This document shows, piece after piece, positions 42,644 through 52,798 of a stretch of DNA of 64,000 nucleotides. How positions within the stretch are numbered: the first letter of the stretch is position 1; the number at the start of each line of letters is the position of its first letter. Origin of the DNA: Noviherbaspirillum sp. L7-7A (GTDB lineage Bacteria > Pseudomonadota > Gammaproteobacteria > Burkholderiales > Burkholderiaceae_D); contig NZ_JAHQRJ010000001.1 of the NCBI RefSeq assembly GCF_019052805.1, positions 2,046,001 through 2,110,000 on the forward strand. Reading direction: 5' to 3'. The notes below the pieces were generated by a model. The model searched no databases. It saw nothing but the letters and a program-made list of their open reading frames with translations, and was not told the origin of the DNA. A program made the translations under genes and the position numbers.

Positions 42644-43684
42644 TTACCAGACAGCCTTGCCGGATGCGTCCTTGATCTGCGCCTTCCAGCCTTCCTGCAC
42701 CAGCTTCACCACCGGTGCCGGCAGCGCCACATAATCGAGGTCGGCCGCCATTGCGCCGCCCTCCCTGAACGCCCAGTCGAAGAACTTCAGCACTTCGCGC
42801 GCCTTGCCGGGGTCGTCCTGCGCCTTCTGCATCAGGATGAACGAGGCGCCCGTCACTGGCCACGTGTTCTTGCCCGCCTGGTCGGTCAGCACCAGCGCCA
42901 TGCCCGGCGTCCTGGCCCAGTCGGCGCCAGCGGCGGCGGCCTTGAAGGTCTCGTCATCCGGCTGCACGAACTGGCCATCGCGGTTCTGCAGTTGCGCATG
43001 GGTGATGTTGTTCTTTTTCGCATAGGCATATTCCACATAGCCGATTGCGCCCTTGACCCGCTGCACATTGGCCGCAACGCCTTCGTTGCCCTTGCCGCCC
43101 ACGCCCACCGGCCATTTCACGGCGGTGCCGGAACCGATCGCACTCTTGAATTCGGGATTGACCTTGGACAGGTAGTCAGTCCACAGGAACGTGGTGCCCG
43201 AGCCGTCGGCGCGATGCACCACCGTGATGTCAACCGAAGGCAGTGTCACGCCCTGGTTCAGCGCGGCAATCTCGGGCGCATTCCACTTGGTGATCTTGCC
43301 CATGTAGATCGCGCCAAGAACGGCGCCGTTCATCTTCAGCTGACCGGGCTTGACACCGTTAAGGTTCAAAACCGGAACCACGCCGCCCATCACCGCCGGA
43401 AACTGCACCAGGCCCGACTTCTCCAGCTCAGCCGCTGGCAACGGCATGTCGGAGGCGCCGAAGTCCACCGTCCTGGCCTTGATCTGCTTGATGCCGCCGC
43501 CGGAGCCGATCGACTGGTAGTTCATGCCGTTCCCGGTGGCTTTCTTGTAGGACTCGGCCCATTTTGCATAAATGGGATAGGGGAAGGTCGCGCCAGCGCC
43601 GGTGATGTCGGCCGCGGTAGCGGAGAATGGCAGTGCGCACACAATGGCCAGCAGGCCGCCGCGGATGAGTTGCTGAAGTCTCAT
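42644..43684 (-). CDS. pstS: phosphate-binding protein PstS
   Basis: It is the periplasmic phosphate receptor of the Pst system. The 346-residue precursor starts MRLQQLIRGG (AAGGAG four bases upstream) with a signal peptide ending in SATAA. The mature protein begins DITGAGATFPYPIYAKWAE, followed by the phosphate-binding loops QSIGSGGGIKQI, DFGASDMPL and HRADGSGTTFLW. It heads the pstSCAB-phoUBR run and is preceded by a Pho-box on its strand. Confidence 0.97.
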   Translation of the reverse strand: MRLQQLIRGGLLAIVCALPFSATAADITGAGATFPYPIYAKWAESYKKATGNGMNYQSIGSGGGIKQIKARTVDFGASDMPLPAAELEKSGLVQFPAVMGGVVPVLNLNGVKPGQLKMNGAVLGAIYMGKITKWNAPEIAALNQGVTLPSVDITVVHRADGSGTTFLWTDYLSKVNPEFKSAIGSGTAVKWPVGVGGKGNEGVAANVQRVKGAIGYVEYAYAKKNNITHAQLQNRDGQFVQPDDETFKAAAAGADWARTPGMALVLTDQAGKNTWPVTGASFILMQKAQDDPGKAREVLKFFDWAFREGGAMAADLDYVALPAPVVKLVQEGWKAQIKDASGKAVW

Positions 43685-43733
43685 GATGCTCCTTGCAGAT
43701 GTATTCAGGACAGCGCGCACTCTAGCGGACAAA

Positions 43734-43751
43734 TATGACAGGTTTATGACG
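43734..43751 (-). promoter_or_regulatory. Pho-box upstream of pstS
   Basis: On the minus strand CGTCATAAACCTGTCATA matches the PhoB consensus: two GTCAT repeats 11 bases apart separated by an AT-rich spacer. It begins 50 bases before the pstS start. A further half-site (CTGTC with CATG) lies at 43762-43777, and GTGTCATGAACACG on the plus strand near 43793 lies close to the ppk1 start. Confidence 0.75.
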
Positions 43752-43833
43752 CTCCGTAACAAACATGACATTGGACAGATCGCATGGCAAACGTGTCATG
43801 AACACGTAATATTGCTTCATTACATTAGGACAA

Positions 43834-45948
43834 ATGCAACTCGACCGGCCAGCCATGAAACGAAAACCAAAACCCGCCGATCTGAGGACGAAGCAGCAGC
43901 CGGGGACGGAAAACTACCTGAACCGGGAGCTGTCACAACTTGCCTTCAACCGGCGGGTTCTGGCGCAGGCCGGAGATCAGCGGCTGCCCCTGCTGGAACG
44001 GCTGCGCTACCTGTGCATCGTCAGCAGCAATATGGACGAGTTCTTCGAGGTGCGCATCGCCAGCCTGCTGGCGCGCATGGACGGCCATACGCCGGAAGCG
44101 TCGGTGCCGGGCGCCGACTTCACGCAGACCAGCGTCGAGTCGCATGACATCGTCGAGAGGCAGTACAGGATACTCAACGAGGAAATCCTGCCCGAGCTGT
44201 CGCGCCAGGGCATACACCTGCTGCGGGACCAGGATCGCAATGAAGCCCAGCGGGCCTGGGTCAAGTCCTATTTCGACCGCGAGGTCAGGCCGCTGCTCAC
44301 GCCGATCGGCCTGGACCCGGCGCATCCATTCCCGCAGGTGGTCAACAAGAGCCTCAATTTCATCGTCGAGCTGTCGGGCAAGGATGCATTCGGGCGCGGC
44401 ACCGCGATCGCGATCCTGAAGGCGCCGCGGGTGCTGCCACGGGTGATACGGCTGCCGGACGAGCTGTCGCAGGACGGCGGCATGTCGTTCTGCCTGCTCT
44501 CCTCGGTGATCCATGCCCATATCTCCGACCTCTTCACCGACCGCGAGGTGCTGTCGTATTCACAATTCCGCGTTACCCGGGACAGCGACCTGTGGGTCGA
44601 CGAGGAAGAGGTCAAGAACCTGCGCCAGGCGCTGCAGAGCGAATTGCAGTCACGCCATTTCGGTTTCGCGGTGCGGCTGGAAGTGGCGCGCAACTGCCTC
44701 CCTTCCCTGTCGAATTTCCTGCTGGAACAGTTCTCCATTCCGCCCAGCCGGCTGTACGCGGTGGACGGCCCGGTCAACATGACGCGCCTCCTGGCGCTGG
44801 CCGATGCGGTTGACAAGCCGGGCCTGCGCTTTGCGCCCTTCACGCCCGCCTATCCGCCGACCCTGGACAATGCCGACATGTTCGCCGTGCTGCGCCAGCG
44901 CGACATGCTGCTGCACCATCCCTTCCAGTCCTTCCTGCCGGTGGTGGAATTCATCCGCTGCGCCGCGCATGACCCGAATGTGGTGGCGATCAAGCAGACG
45001 ATATACCGCACCGGCATGAACTCCCTGCTGATGGAGTCGCTGATCCTGGCCGCGCAGCGCGGCAAGGAAGTCACCGTGATCGTCGAGCTGATGGCGCGTT
45101 TCGACGAGGAAGCCAATATCAACTGGGCCGACCGCCTGGAGCGGGTCGGCGCCCAGGTGGTCTATGGCGTGGTGGGCCTGAAGACCCATGCCAAGCTGGC
45201 GCTGGTGATACGCCGCGAGGAAGGCGAGCTGCGGCTCTACGCCCACCTCGGCACCGGCAATTATCATCCGACCACGACCAAGCTCTATACCGACTTCGGC
45301 CTGCTGACCGCCAATCCGCTGCTGACGGCGGAAGTCAATGAGGTGTTCATCCACCTGACCAGCCTGACCAAGCCGACCAGGCTGCAGCAGCTGTGGCTGG
45401 CGCCATTCGACCTGCAGCGGGAATTTCTGCGGGCCATACGCAACGAAGCGCGGATTGCCCGCCTCGGACGGCATGGCCGCATCATCGCCAAGATGAATGC
45501 GCTGGTCGACGAATCGGTGATCCGGGCGCTGTACGCGGCTTCCTCTGATGGCGTGAAGATCGACCTGATCGTGCGCGGCGCCTGCTCGCTGCAGCCGGGC
45601 GTGCCGGGCCTGTCGGAAAACATCCGGGTGCGCTCCATCATTGGCCGCTTCCTGGAGCACAGCCGCATCTTCTACTTCCGCAATGACCTGAAGCACGATG
45701 TGTATCTGTCCAGCGCCGACTGGATGAGCCGCAACCTTTTCCGCCGCATCGAAGTCGCGTTTCCGGTGCTCGACCGGGCGCTAAAGCGGCGCGTGCTGCA
45801 GGAAGGCCTGGACCCCTACCTGAAAGACAATACCAATGCATGGGAGCTGGGCCCGGACGGCCGCTACACCCGGCGCAAGCCGCGCGGCAAGCAGGCGGCG
45901 TTCAGCGCGCAGGACTATCTGATGCAAACCCTGGGGAAGATGGCCTGA
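43834..45948 (+). CDS. ppk1: polyphosphate kinase 1
   Basis: It reversibly polymerises the gamma-phosphate of ATP into polyphosphate at the membrane. The 704-residue protein has the PPK1 domains in order: the N-terminal domain (YLNRELSQLAFNRRVL and SNMDEFFEVR), the head domain, and two C-terminal PLD-like domains with the autophosphorylated His452 in GLKTHAKLALV. AHLGTGNYHPTTTKLYTDFG also matches. I kept the first ATG, which has AGGA just upstream. It is divergent from pstS across a 149-base region with the Pho-box, and the sixA gene follows 14 bases later. Confidence 0.97.
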   Translation: MQLDRPAMKRKPKPADLRTKQQPGTENYLNRELSQLAFNRRVLAQAGDQRLPLLERLRYLCIVSSNMDEFFEVRIASLLARMDGHTPEASVPGADFTQTSVESHDIVERQYRILNEEILPELSRQGIHLLRDQDRNEAQRAWVKSYFDREVRPLLTPIGLDPAHPFPQVVNKSLNFIVELSGKDAFGRGTAIAILKAPRVLPRVIRLPDELSQDGGMSFCLLSSVIHAHISDLFTDREVLSYSQFRVTRDSDLWVDEEEVKNLRQALQSELQSRHFGFAVRLEVARNCLPSLSNFLLEQFSIPPSRLYAVDGPVNMTRLLALADAVDKPGLRFAPFTPAYPPTLDNADMFAVLRQRDMLLHHPFQSFLPVVEFIRCAAHDPNVVAIKQTIYRTGMNSLLMESLILAAQRGKEVTVIVELMARFDEEANINWADRLERVGAQVVYGVVGLKTHAKLALVIRREEGELRLYAHLGTGNYHPTTTKLYTDFGLLTANPLLTAEVNEVFIHLTSLTKPTRLQQLWLAPFDLQREFLRAIRNEARIARLGRHGRIIAKMNALVDESVIRALYAASSDGVKIDLIVRGACSLQPGVPGLSENIRVRSIIGRFLEHSRIFYFRNDLKHDVYLSSADWMSRNLFRRIEVAFPVLDRALKRRVLQEGLDPYLKDNTNAWELGPDGRYTRRKPRGKQAAFSAQDYLMQTLGKMA

Positions 45949-45962
45949 AAGGGAGGACAAGC

Positions 45963-46430
45963 ATGGACCTGATCCTGTGGCGTCATGCCGAAGCGGAGGA
46001 TGGCCTGCCGGACGCGCCTGATGCCGGGCGCGAACTCACCGCCAAGGGGCGCAGGCAGGCAATGAAAATGGCCGGCTGGCTGGACCGCAACCTGCCTTCC
46101 GGCTGCCGCATCCTGTGCAGCCCCGCCAGGCGCACGGTGCAGACCGCCGACGCCCTGGGCCGCAAGTTCCGCATCCATGCCGACCTTGGCATCGACGGCC
46201 AGCCGCAGCGCATGCTGCAGCTGGTGAACTGGCCGCTGGCGCGCGAGCCGGTGCTGCTGGTCGGGCACCAGCCCACGCTGGGCCGGCTGGCCGCTTTACT
46301 GCTGCATGGCGTGGAAGCCGACTGGACGGTGCGCAAGGGTGCCATATGGTGGCTGGCCATGCGCGAGCGCGGGGGGCAGCCGCAGGTCTACCTGAAGGCC
46401 GTGATGACGCCCGACCTGTGTGCCAGGTAG
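45963..46430 (+). CDS. sixA: SixA-type phosphohistidine phosphatase
   Basis: The 155-residue protein is a short histidine phosphatase. The catalytic LILWRHAEAEDG holds the phospho-accepting His8, CSPARRTVQTAD supplies the arginines, and LVGHQPTLGRLA the second His. SixA in E. coli removes phosphate from histidine residues of phosphotransfer proteins. The start at 45963 has GGAGGA upstream. It is 14 bases after ppk1 and is probably co-transcribed, a common pairing in betaproteobacteria. Confidence 0.92.
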   Translation: MDLILWRHAEAEDGLPDAPDAGRELTAKGRRQAMKMAGWLDRNLPSGCRILCSPARRTVQTADALGRKFRIHADLGIDGQPQRMLQLVNWPLAREPVLLVGHQPTLGRLAALLLHGVEADWTVRKGAIWWLAMRERGGQPQVYLKAVMTPDLCAR

Positions 46431-46450
46431 CGTTCACGCAGTCCCAGGCA

Positions 46451-47689
46451 TTACAGCGCCAGCGATACCAGGTGCAGCAGCAGTCCCACCAGGCCGCCGA
46501 CCAGCGTGCCGTTGATCCGGATGTATTGCAGGTCCTTGCCCACATAGGACTCGAACTTGTCCGACACGGTCTTTGCATCCCATTTCTGGATCACCCTCTT
46601 GATCAACCCGGCAATCAGATGGCGCCGGCTTGAAATCGCGGTGGCGGAAAAATCCCTGATCCAGCCGTTGAGCTTGTCGCGCACCAGCGCATCCCGGCCC
46701 AGCGCCGCGCCCAGGCCGGCCAGTGCCTTCTCCAGCTGGGAGGCGATGCGGGAGTCCGGCCTCTCCACGTCGGCCAGCAGGCGCTCGCGCACATTGCCCC
46801 AGACGGTATGGGTGTAATCCCTGAATAGCGGATGCTGCAGCGTCTGCGCCACGATGCCGGCGATGCGCGCCTCATGTTCGGGCGATGTCCTCAGCCTGTC
46901 GATGAATGCCTCGGCGCTGCGATGGAAGCGCTCGCGCCACTCGCTATCGGGCTGGCGCATCTCGTCCAGGATGTTCTGCGACTCGCCCACGATCTTCTCG
47001 AACAGCTTGTCGTCGATGATGCGCGGCATCCAGCGCGGGCTCTTTTCATGGATCTTCTGACGGATGAAATCGCGGTTGCGCTCCAGCGCATCGGCCGCCA
47101 TGCCGATCAGGTGATCGAACAGCATCTGATGCCGCCGGTCGGCGATCAGCACCTCGAACACTTCGGCCAGCAGCGGCGCGAAGCGCACATTCTTCAGGCC
47201 CGAGGCCAGCGTGGCCTGCAGGAAGCCGGCCATGTCGCGGTCTTCCATCATGCGCATCAGGCCGGGCACGCCATGCGCAATCTGCAGCGATACGGCGCGG
47301 CTGTTGGCCGGCTCCGCCAGCCAATGCGCGGCGGCGCCGGCAAAGTCGATATGCCGCAATTCCTCCGTCAATACCTCGCGTGTCATGAAGTTATGTTCGA
47401 GAAAGTCGGCAACGCTGCTGCCTATCCTGTCCTTGTTGTTGGGCACGATGGCCGTATGCGGGATTGGCAGGCCCAGCGGATGCCGGAACAGGGCGGTCAC
47501 GGCAAACCAGTCGGCCAGTGCGCCGACCATGGCCGCTTCGGAAAACGCCACCACAAAAGACAGCCATGGATAGCGCGGCTGCAGCAGGCGCGCCGCCACG
47601 AAGGTCAGCGCCATCAGGATCAGCAGCCCGGTGGCGATGCGGCGCATGCGGGTCAGTTGCGCCGAAGGCGGCGTTGCGGACAGCCGCAT
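46451..47689 (-). CDS. DUF445-family membrane protein
   Basis: The 412-residue protein has an N-terminal helix (IATGLLILMALTFVAARLL), a second hydrophobic segment with the family motif WLSFVVAFSEAAMVGALADWFAVTALFRHP and PNNKDRIG, a long helical middle, and a C-terminal hydrophobic end (INGTLVGGLVGLLLHLVSLAL). This is the DUF445 (YjiN-like) layout; the function is unknown. The start at 47689 (GGGAGC upstream) was chosen to match the family. It follows ppx on the same strand and converges with sixA. Confidence 0.88.
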   Translation of the reverse strand: MRLSATPPSAQLTRMRRIATGLLILMALTFVAARLLQPRYPWLSFVVAFSEAAMVGALADWFAVTALFRHPLGLPIPHTAIVPNNKDRIGSSVADFLEHNFMTREVLTEELRHIDFAGAAAHWLAEPANSRAVSLQIAHGVPGLMRMMEDRDMAGFLQATLASGLKNVRFAPLLAEVFEVLIADRRHQMLFDHLIGMAADALERNRDFIRQKIHEKSPRWMPRIIDDKLFEKIVGESQNILDEMRQPDSEWRERFHRSAEAFIDRLRTSPEHEARIAGIVAQTLQHPLFRDYTHTVWGNVRERLLADVERPDSRIASQLEKALAGLGAALGRDALVRDKLNGWIRDFSATAISSRRHLIAGLIKRVIQKWDAKTVSDKFESYVGKDLQYIRINGTLVGGLVGLLLHLVSLAL

Positions 47690-47748
47690 CAGGCGCTGCT
47701 CCCGCGCGCCTGCAGGATCAGCATGGGATGAGCGGGCCGTGCCATGAC

Positions 47749-49206
47749 TCAGGCTGCATGCCGGACTTGAAGCTCGGTGCCGACGTCCTTCCAGTAGTCG
47801 CGTTCCTTCTGCAGCCAGAAGGCCAGGGTCGGATGGGCATCCAGCCAAGCGCGTGGAAACTCCAGTTCGATGCGATTCCTGATGCGCAGACCCACCTGCT
47901 GCAGCGAACCCTCGATGCGCGCGTGCATGAACACGATGGCCAGCCGCAGCGCCAGCACCGCCCGCACGAAGTCAGGGTCGAGCAGCATCCGGTCGAGCTT
48001 CTTCAGGTTGCCTTTCTGCCCGAGGATCAACTGGCTCATCAGCCGCTGCTCGCGGTTGGTGAAGCCGGACAGATCGGCGTTTTCTATCATGTAGGCGCCA
48101 TGCTTGTGAAAGCCGCTGTGGGAGACCAGCATGCCGACCTCGTGCAGCAGCCCGCTCCAGTACACCGGCCGGGTGTAGGCATCATTGCCCGGCTTTAAGC
48201 GCGCATACAGCGTGCTGGCGATATCGGCGGTGCGGTTGGCACGGGTTTCATCGACCTGGAAGCGCTGCAGGAAGGCGCGTACCGATTGTTCGCGTCTGTC
48301 GTGCCGGGTGGCGCGCAGTTGCATGTCCCACATCACGCCCAGGCGCAGCCCCGCTTCGATCGGCAGCATCTTGCTGATGTCCATTTCCTGCATCACGGCG
48401 ATCAGGATCGCCAGGCCGCCCACCAGCACCGGCGCCCGGTCCGGCTTCATGCCGGCCAGCTGGATGGCATCGACATGGCCAAAGCCGATCAGGCGCTGGC
48501 GCAGCGCATTCAGGCTGGGCAGGGTCAGCGTGCCGTCGCCCAGGCCGTTTCTGGCAATGGCCTCGGAAATCGAGCGCAGCGTTCCCGAGGAGCCATAGGC
48601 CATGTCCCAGACGTGGTTCTTGTAGAGCGGCACCGCGTCCTCGAAATAGCCGCGCGCCGAAATGATGGCCGCGTCGAAATGCGCATCGTCGATGCGGCCA
48701 TCGATGAAGAAGCCGTCGCTCTGCCGGACCGTGCCGGTGCTGAAGGATTCGACCGCGAGGATGTCGAGACCCTTGCCGACGATGACTTCGGTCGAGCCGC
48801 CGCCGATATCGAGCACCAGGCGCCGCTCGCCGGGATTGTCCAGCGCGCAGGCGACGCCGAGGTAGATCAGCCTGCCTTCCTCCTCGCCGGAAATGATTTC
48901 GACCGGATAGCCGATTGCCTTTTCCGCCAGCGGCAGGAAGTCGGCGGAATTGCCTGCGATACGCAGGGTATTGGTGGCAACCACGCGCACCGCATCGAGC
49001 TGGTAGGCGGCGAGCACGGTGGCGAACCGGGCCAGCGACTCGGTGGCCACGCGCATGGCCTGCGGCGTGAGCATGCCGTTTTTGTCCAGTCCGGCGCCCA
49101 GCCGGATCGGTTCGCGCGCGCTCTTGATGATGCGTATGGTTTTGCCGTCGTAATGGCCCACATGCAGGCGAAAACTGTTGGAACCCAGGTCAACCGCTGC
49201 AAACAT
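47749..49206 (-). CDS. ppx: exopolyphosphatase (Ppx/GppA family)
   Basis: It hydrolyses terminal phosphates of polyphosphate or pppGpp. The 485-residue protein has the ASKHA phosphate loops: MFAAVDLGSNSFRLHVG, then ISGEEEGRLIYLG and VLDIGGGSTEVIVG. An HD-like helical C-terminal domain includes LLHEVGMLVSHSGFHKHGAYMI. It lies close to ppk1, with opposite action on the same polymer. Whether it prefers polyphosphate or pppGpp cannot be settled from sequence. Confidence 0.93.
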   Translation of the reverse strand: MFAAVDLGSNSFRLHVGHYDGKTIRIIKSAREPIRLGAGLDKNGMLTPQAMRVATESLARFATVLAAYQLDAVRVVATNTLRIAGNSADFLPLAEKAIGYPVEIISGEEEGRLIYLGVACALDNPGERRLVLDIGGGSTEVIVGKGLDILAVESFSTGTVRQSDGFFIDGRIDDAHFDAAIISARGYFEDAVPLYKNHVWDMAYGSSGTLRSISEAIARNGLGDGTLTLPSLNALRQRLIGFGHVDAIQLAGMKPDRAPVLVGGLAILIAVMQEMDISKMLPIEAGLRLGVMWDMQLRATRHDRREQSVRAFLQRFQVDETRANRTADIASTLYARLKPGNDAYTRPVYWSGLLHEVGMLVSHSGFHKHGAYMIENADLSGFTNREQRLMSQLILGQKGNLKKLDRMLLDPDFVRAVLALRLAIVFMHARIEGSLQQVGLRIRNRIELEFPRAWLDAHPTLAFWLQKERDYWKDVGTELQVRHAA

Positions 49207-49467
49207 GTCTGCCTTTCTTCAGGATTTCCCGCGTCAAAAATGGCTGGCCGGCGTTGACATGCGGCATGCCGTGCCGGCTACGTCAAACAATCATAACGGA
49301 TCGGTCTGCCAGCTTGCCCGGAAATCACGCATGCCGCCGTTTTGTTCAAGGCTTGCGCAGCGACTTGCCCTTCTTTTACCGGAAGAAATACATCAATTGA
49401 TACTTTTGGTTAAAATGCCCGCCGAACGCTTATTTTTCGAGCAAGCCACTCAGCGATGGAGGTTGCC

Positions 49468-52400
49468 ATGGAACCGCTATTCTCGAGCCTCTCCGAGCAC
49501 TACGAAAAGCCGTGCGAACGGCTATTGCTGACAACGCTTGCCGCGTTCTGCAACGGCGACCTGTCGGCGCGGATGCCGCCGGCACAGGATGCGAGCGCGC
49601 AAAAGCTCACAATGGAAATCAACCGATGGCTCAATGCCGCCGGCTGCGTCCTGCAGGCATTCGACCGGGTCGTCAATGACATCGCTGAAGGCAGGCTCGA
49701 TCAACCCATGCCACTGGAAGTGAATGGCCAACCGTTGCATGGGCCGTTGCTGCATCTCGCGGAGCGCATCAACAGGATGCGAGCGCAGCTGGCGAAGCTG
49801 ACGTCTGAGATAGGCCGCATCACGCATGAAGTCGGCGTCGAAGGTCGTCTGGGCAGCCAGGCGGCGCAGCCCGAACTGAACGGCGTCTGGCACGACCTGA
49901 GCGACCAGGTCAACAATCTGGTGATGCGCCTGACCAGCCAGGTGCGCACCATGTCGGCAGTCACATCGGCCATGGCCAATGGCGACTTCAGCGTCGACTT
50001 GCGGATGCCGGCCAGCGGCGAACTGGCGCAACTGCGTGACAACATCAACGCCCTGATCCAGAGCCTGCGGGAAAGCAATCGGCGCAATGCGGAACAGGAT
50101 TGGCTCAAGACCAATGTTGCCCGACTCACACAGCAGCTGCAGGGACAACGCAGCGTGGCAGCCGTGGCCAGCATGCTGATGTCGGAGCTGGCGCCACAGA
50201 TCAATCTCCAGCATGGGTTGTTCTATCTGATGGATGAAGTCCACCTTGAGCAACCCAGTCTGCGCCTGCATGCGACCTATGCAGCGGCACTGAACGTCAA
50301 GCCGGAATGGCGCATCGGCGAGGGTCTGATCGGTCAATGCGCACTGGATCGCAAGCCGCTTCTGATCACCGACGTGCCGCCCGATTATCTGACGGTGAGC
50401 ACGGGCATCGGCGCGGCTGCTCCATCATGCCTGCTGATTCAGCCCATCCTGTTCGAGGGCCAGGTGAGAGCCGTGCTGGAACTGGCTTCCTTCTCAATCT
50501 TCACCGCAATACAGCGCAGCTTCCTGACCCAGCTCGCCGAATCGACCGGCATCGTGCTGCATACCATCGCGGCGTCTACCCGGACTGAAAACCTGCTGCG
50601 GCAGGCCCAGTCCCTGGCGCAGGAGCTGCAGAGCCAGCAAGAGGCGTTAAGCAAGAGCAATGCCGAGCTTCACGAAAAGGCAGTTCTGCTCGAGCGGCAG
50701 AAAGCAGCGATGGAAGCGAAGAACCACGAAGTGGAAATGACGCGCATGTCGCTGGAAGAAAAGGCCGAGCAGCTGATGCTGAGTTCGCGCTACAAGTCCG
50801 AGTTTCTCTCCAACATGTCCCATGAGCTGCGCACTCCCCTCAACAGCCTGCTGATACTGGCGCGGCAACTCAGCGAGAATGCCGAAGGCAACCTCACGCC
50901 GCGGCAGGTCGAATATGCCGAAACCATCTACAGCGCGGGCGGCGATCTGCTTGGCATGATCAATGAGATCCTTGACCTTGCCAAGATCGAGTCGGGCACT
51001 GTCGTGCTGGAACAGCGTGAGGTCTCGTTCAGCACGCTGGAGGAGCAAGTGCTGCGCATGTTCACTCCGGTAGCGCAGAACCGGCGGCTGGAATTCTCGG
51101 TTACCTGTTCACCCTTTCTTCCAGCGACCATCCGTACTGACGAAACACGCCTGCTGCAGGTGGTGCGCAACCTGTTGTCCAATGCCTTCAAGTTCACCGA
51201 GCATGGCAGCGTAACCTTGGCAATCAGGCCAGTGTCCGGGGGCTGGCGTGCCGGGCAGCCTGGATTGGACGCGGCCGGCATGGTCATTGCATTCGAAGTA
51301 AGCGACACCGGGATTGGCGTGGCCCCCCAGCAGCAGGAGCTGATCTTCGAGGCATTCCGGCAGGCAGACACCGGCACCTCCCGCCGTTACGGTGGCACTG
51401 GCCTGGGACTGTCGATCAGCACCGATCTGGCGCGGCTGATGCACGGGGAACTGCGGCTCCTTTTCAGCGAGCCGGGCAAAGGCAGCAGCTTTGCACTCTA
51501 CATACCGCTGGAGCCACCTCCACGCCCTGCACCCGGAAGCGAGAGCGGCATCAGGGCAGCGGCGGTACCGAGGCTGGCTGCCACCTTGCCGGTCGACAGA
51601 GATGACCGCGATCGGCTCGCCCCGAGCGACCGTATCCTGCTGCTCATCGGTACGGCAAAAGAGTCTGGCGCTGCCTTTCTCTCCTCAGCCCATGCGCACG
51701 GTTGCCGCGGCCTGGTTGCGCAATGCGGCGCCGATGCACTGAGCTTGCTGAAGCGGCACAGGCCATGCGCCATCGTGCTGGATGCGCAGCTCCCTGATAT
51801 GGATGGCTGGCGCCTGCTGGCGGCCATCAAACGCGACCCCTCGATCCGCCACCTGCCAGTGCATGTGGTATGCGCGCCCTGCGATGCGGCACGGGCATTG
51901 CAGGGCGGCGCCCTGTCCTGCAGCAGTCCGCCGCCTGCCGGCGGCATGCACGTTATTGTGCCTGCCATGTTGCGCAAGGCCGCACGTCATCGGCGCCGCC
52001 TGCTCCTGGTCAGCGAAGAGGAAGCGATGCTTGACCGGCTGCGCAACTTGCTGGCTGGTGACGATGTGCTGGTGAAAGTCTCCAGGCTGTCGCGGCTGCC
52101 AACTGTCCTGCGGCGCCGCACCGACTGCATTGCGCTGCATCTGGCAGGCGCCGATGCGGGCCCGGCGCTGGCACTTCATGCGGCGCGGCAAAAAGGCATC
52201 AATCGCCAGTCGCCCCTGCTGATCTATATGCCGCAGGGCCTGCCGTCGAAGGACCGCCAGGCCCTGGTCGCTGCAGAACGGCAAGCATCAATACGCTGCG
52301 TTCACACGGAAGACAGGCTGCTGGATGACAGCGCGCTGCTCCTGCATCGCGACGTCTCTGCGATGAGCCAGGTGCAGCAGCAGCGCATCACCGCGCTGCA

Positions 52401-52791
52401 CCAGGGCAGCCACGCATTAACCGGTCGCACCGTGCTTATTGTGGACGATGACATCCGCAACGTCTTCGCGCTCACCGGCATGCTGGAACACCATGGCATG
52501 GCTGTCTGTTCAGCCGAAAACGGCCGCCAGGCAATCGACCTGCTGCACGAGCAAAAGGCCTGCGACATCATACTGATGGACATCATGATGCCGGACATGG
52601 ATGGCTTCGACACCATGCGTGAAATACGCCGCCATGCGGACTTCGACGCCCTGCCCGTCATTGCCCTGACCGCCAAGGCGATGAAGGGCGACCGCGACAA
52701 GTGCCTGGCGGCAGGCGCCAGCGATTACGTCAGCAAGCCGGTCGATATCGATGAATTGCTGGCACTGATGCGGCGCCGCCTGCATCGTTGA
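49468..52791 (+). CDS. cytoplasmic hybrid histidine kinase (HAMP repeats-GAF-HK-REC-REC)
   Basis: The 1107-residue protein has no transmembrane helix. The order is HAMP-like helices (~60-205, with AFDRVVNDIAEGRLD and MANGDFSVDLRM), a GAF domain (~225-370), a coiled coil (~371-440), HisKA with His452 in FLSNMSHELRTPLNSL, and the ATPase domain (NLLSNAFKFT, GGTGLGLSIS). A receiver with Asp in IVLDAQLPDMDGW, a degenerate receiver, and a C-terminal intact receiver (LIVDDDIRNVF, IILMDIMMPDMDG) follow. The ATG at 49468 has GGAGG upstream. The next gene starts 7 bases later, so both probably form one signalling unit. The signal is unknown. Confidence 0.9.
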   Translation: MEPLFSSLSEHYEKPCERLLLTTLAAFCNGDLSARMPPAQDASAQKLTMEINRWLNAAGCVLQAFDRVVNDIAEGRLDQPMPLEVNGQPLHGPLLHLAERINRMRAQLAKLTSEIGRITHEVGVEGRLGSQAAQPELNGVWHDLSDQVNNLVMRLTSQVRTMSAVTSAMANGDFSVDLRMPASGELAQLRDNINALIQSLRESNRRNAEQDWLKTNVARLTQQLQGQRSVAAVASMLMSELAPQINLQHGLFYLMDEVHLEQPSLRLHATYAAALNVKPEWRIGEGLIGQCALDRKPLLITDVPPDYLTVSTGIGAAAPSCLLIQPILFEGQVRAVLELASFSIFTAIQRSFLTQLAESTGIVLHTIAASTRTENLLRQAQSLAQELQSQQEALSKSNAELHEKAVLLERQKAAMEAKNHEVEMTRMSLEEKAEQLMLSSRYKSEFLSNMSHELRTPLNSLLILARQLSENAEGNLTPRQVEYAETIYSAGGDLLGMINEILDLAKIESGTVVLEQREVSFSTLEEQVLRMFTPVAQNRRLEFSVTCSPFLPATIRTDETRLLQVVRNLLSNAFKFTEHGSVTLAIRPVSGGWRAGQPGLDAAGMVIAFEVSDTGIGVAPQQQELIFEAFRQADTGTSRRYGGTGLGLSISTDLARLMHGELRLLFSEPGKGSSFALYIPLEPPPRPAPGSESGIRAAAVPRLAATLPVDRDDRDRLAPSDRILLLIGTAKESGAAFLSSAHAHGCRGLVAQCGADALSLLKRHRPCAIVLDAQLPDMDGWRLLAAIKRDPSIRHLPVHVVCAPCDAARALQGGALSCSSPPPAGGMHVIVPAMLRKAARHRRRLLLVSEEEAMLDRLRNLLAGDDVLVKVSRLSRLPTVLRRRTDCIALHLAGADAGPALALHAARQKGINRQSPLLIYMPQGLPSKDRQALVAAERQASIRCVHTEDRLLDDSALLLHRDVSAMSQVQQQRITALHQGSHALTGRTVLIVDDDIRNVFALTGMLEHHGMAVCSAENGRQAIDLLHEQKACDIILMDIMMPDMDGFDTMREIRRHADFDALPVIALTAKAMKGDRDKCLAAGASDYVSKPVDIDELLALMRRRLHR

Positions 52792-52798
52792 GGACGCA

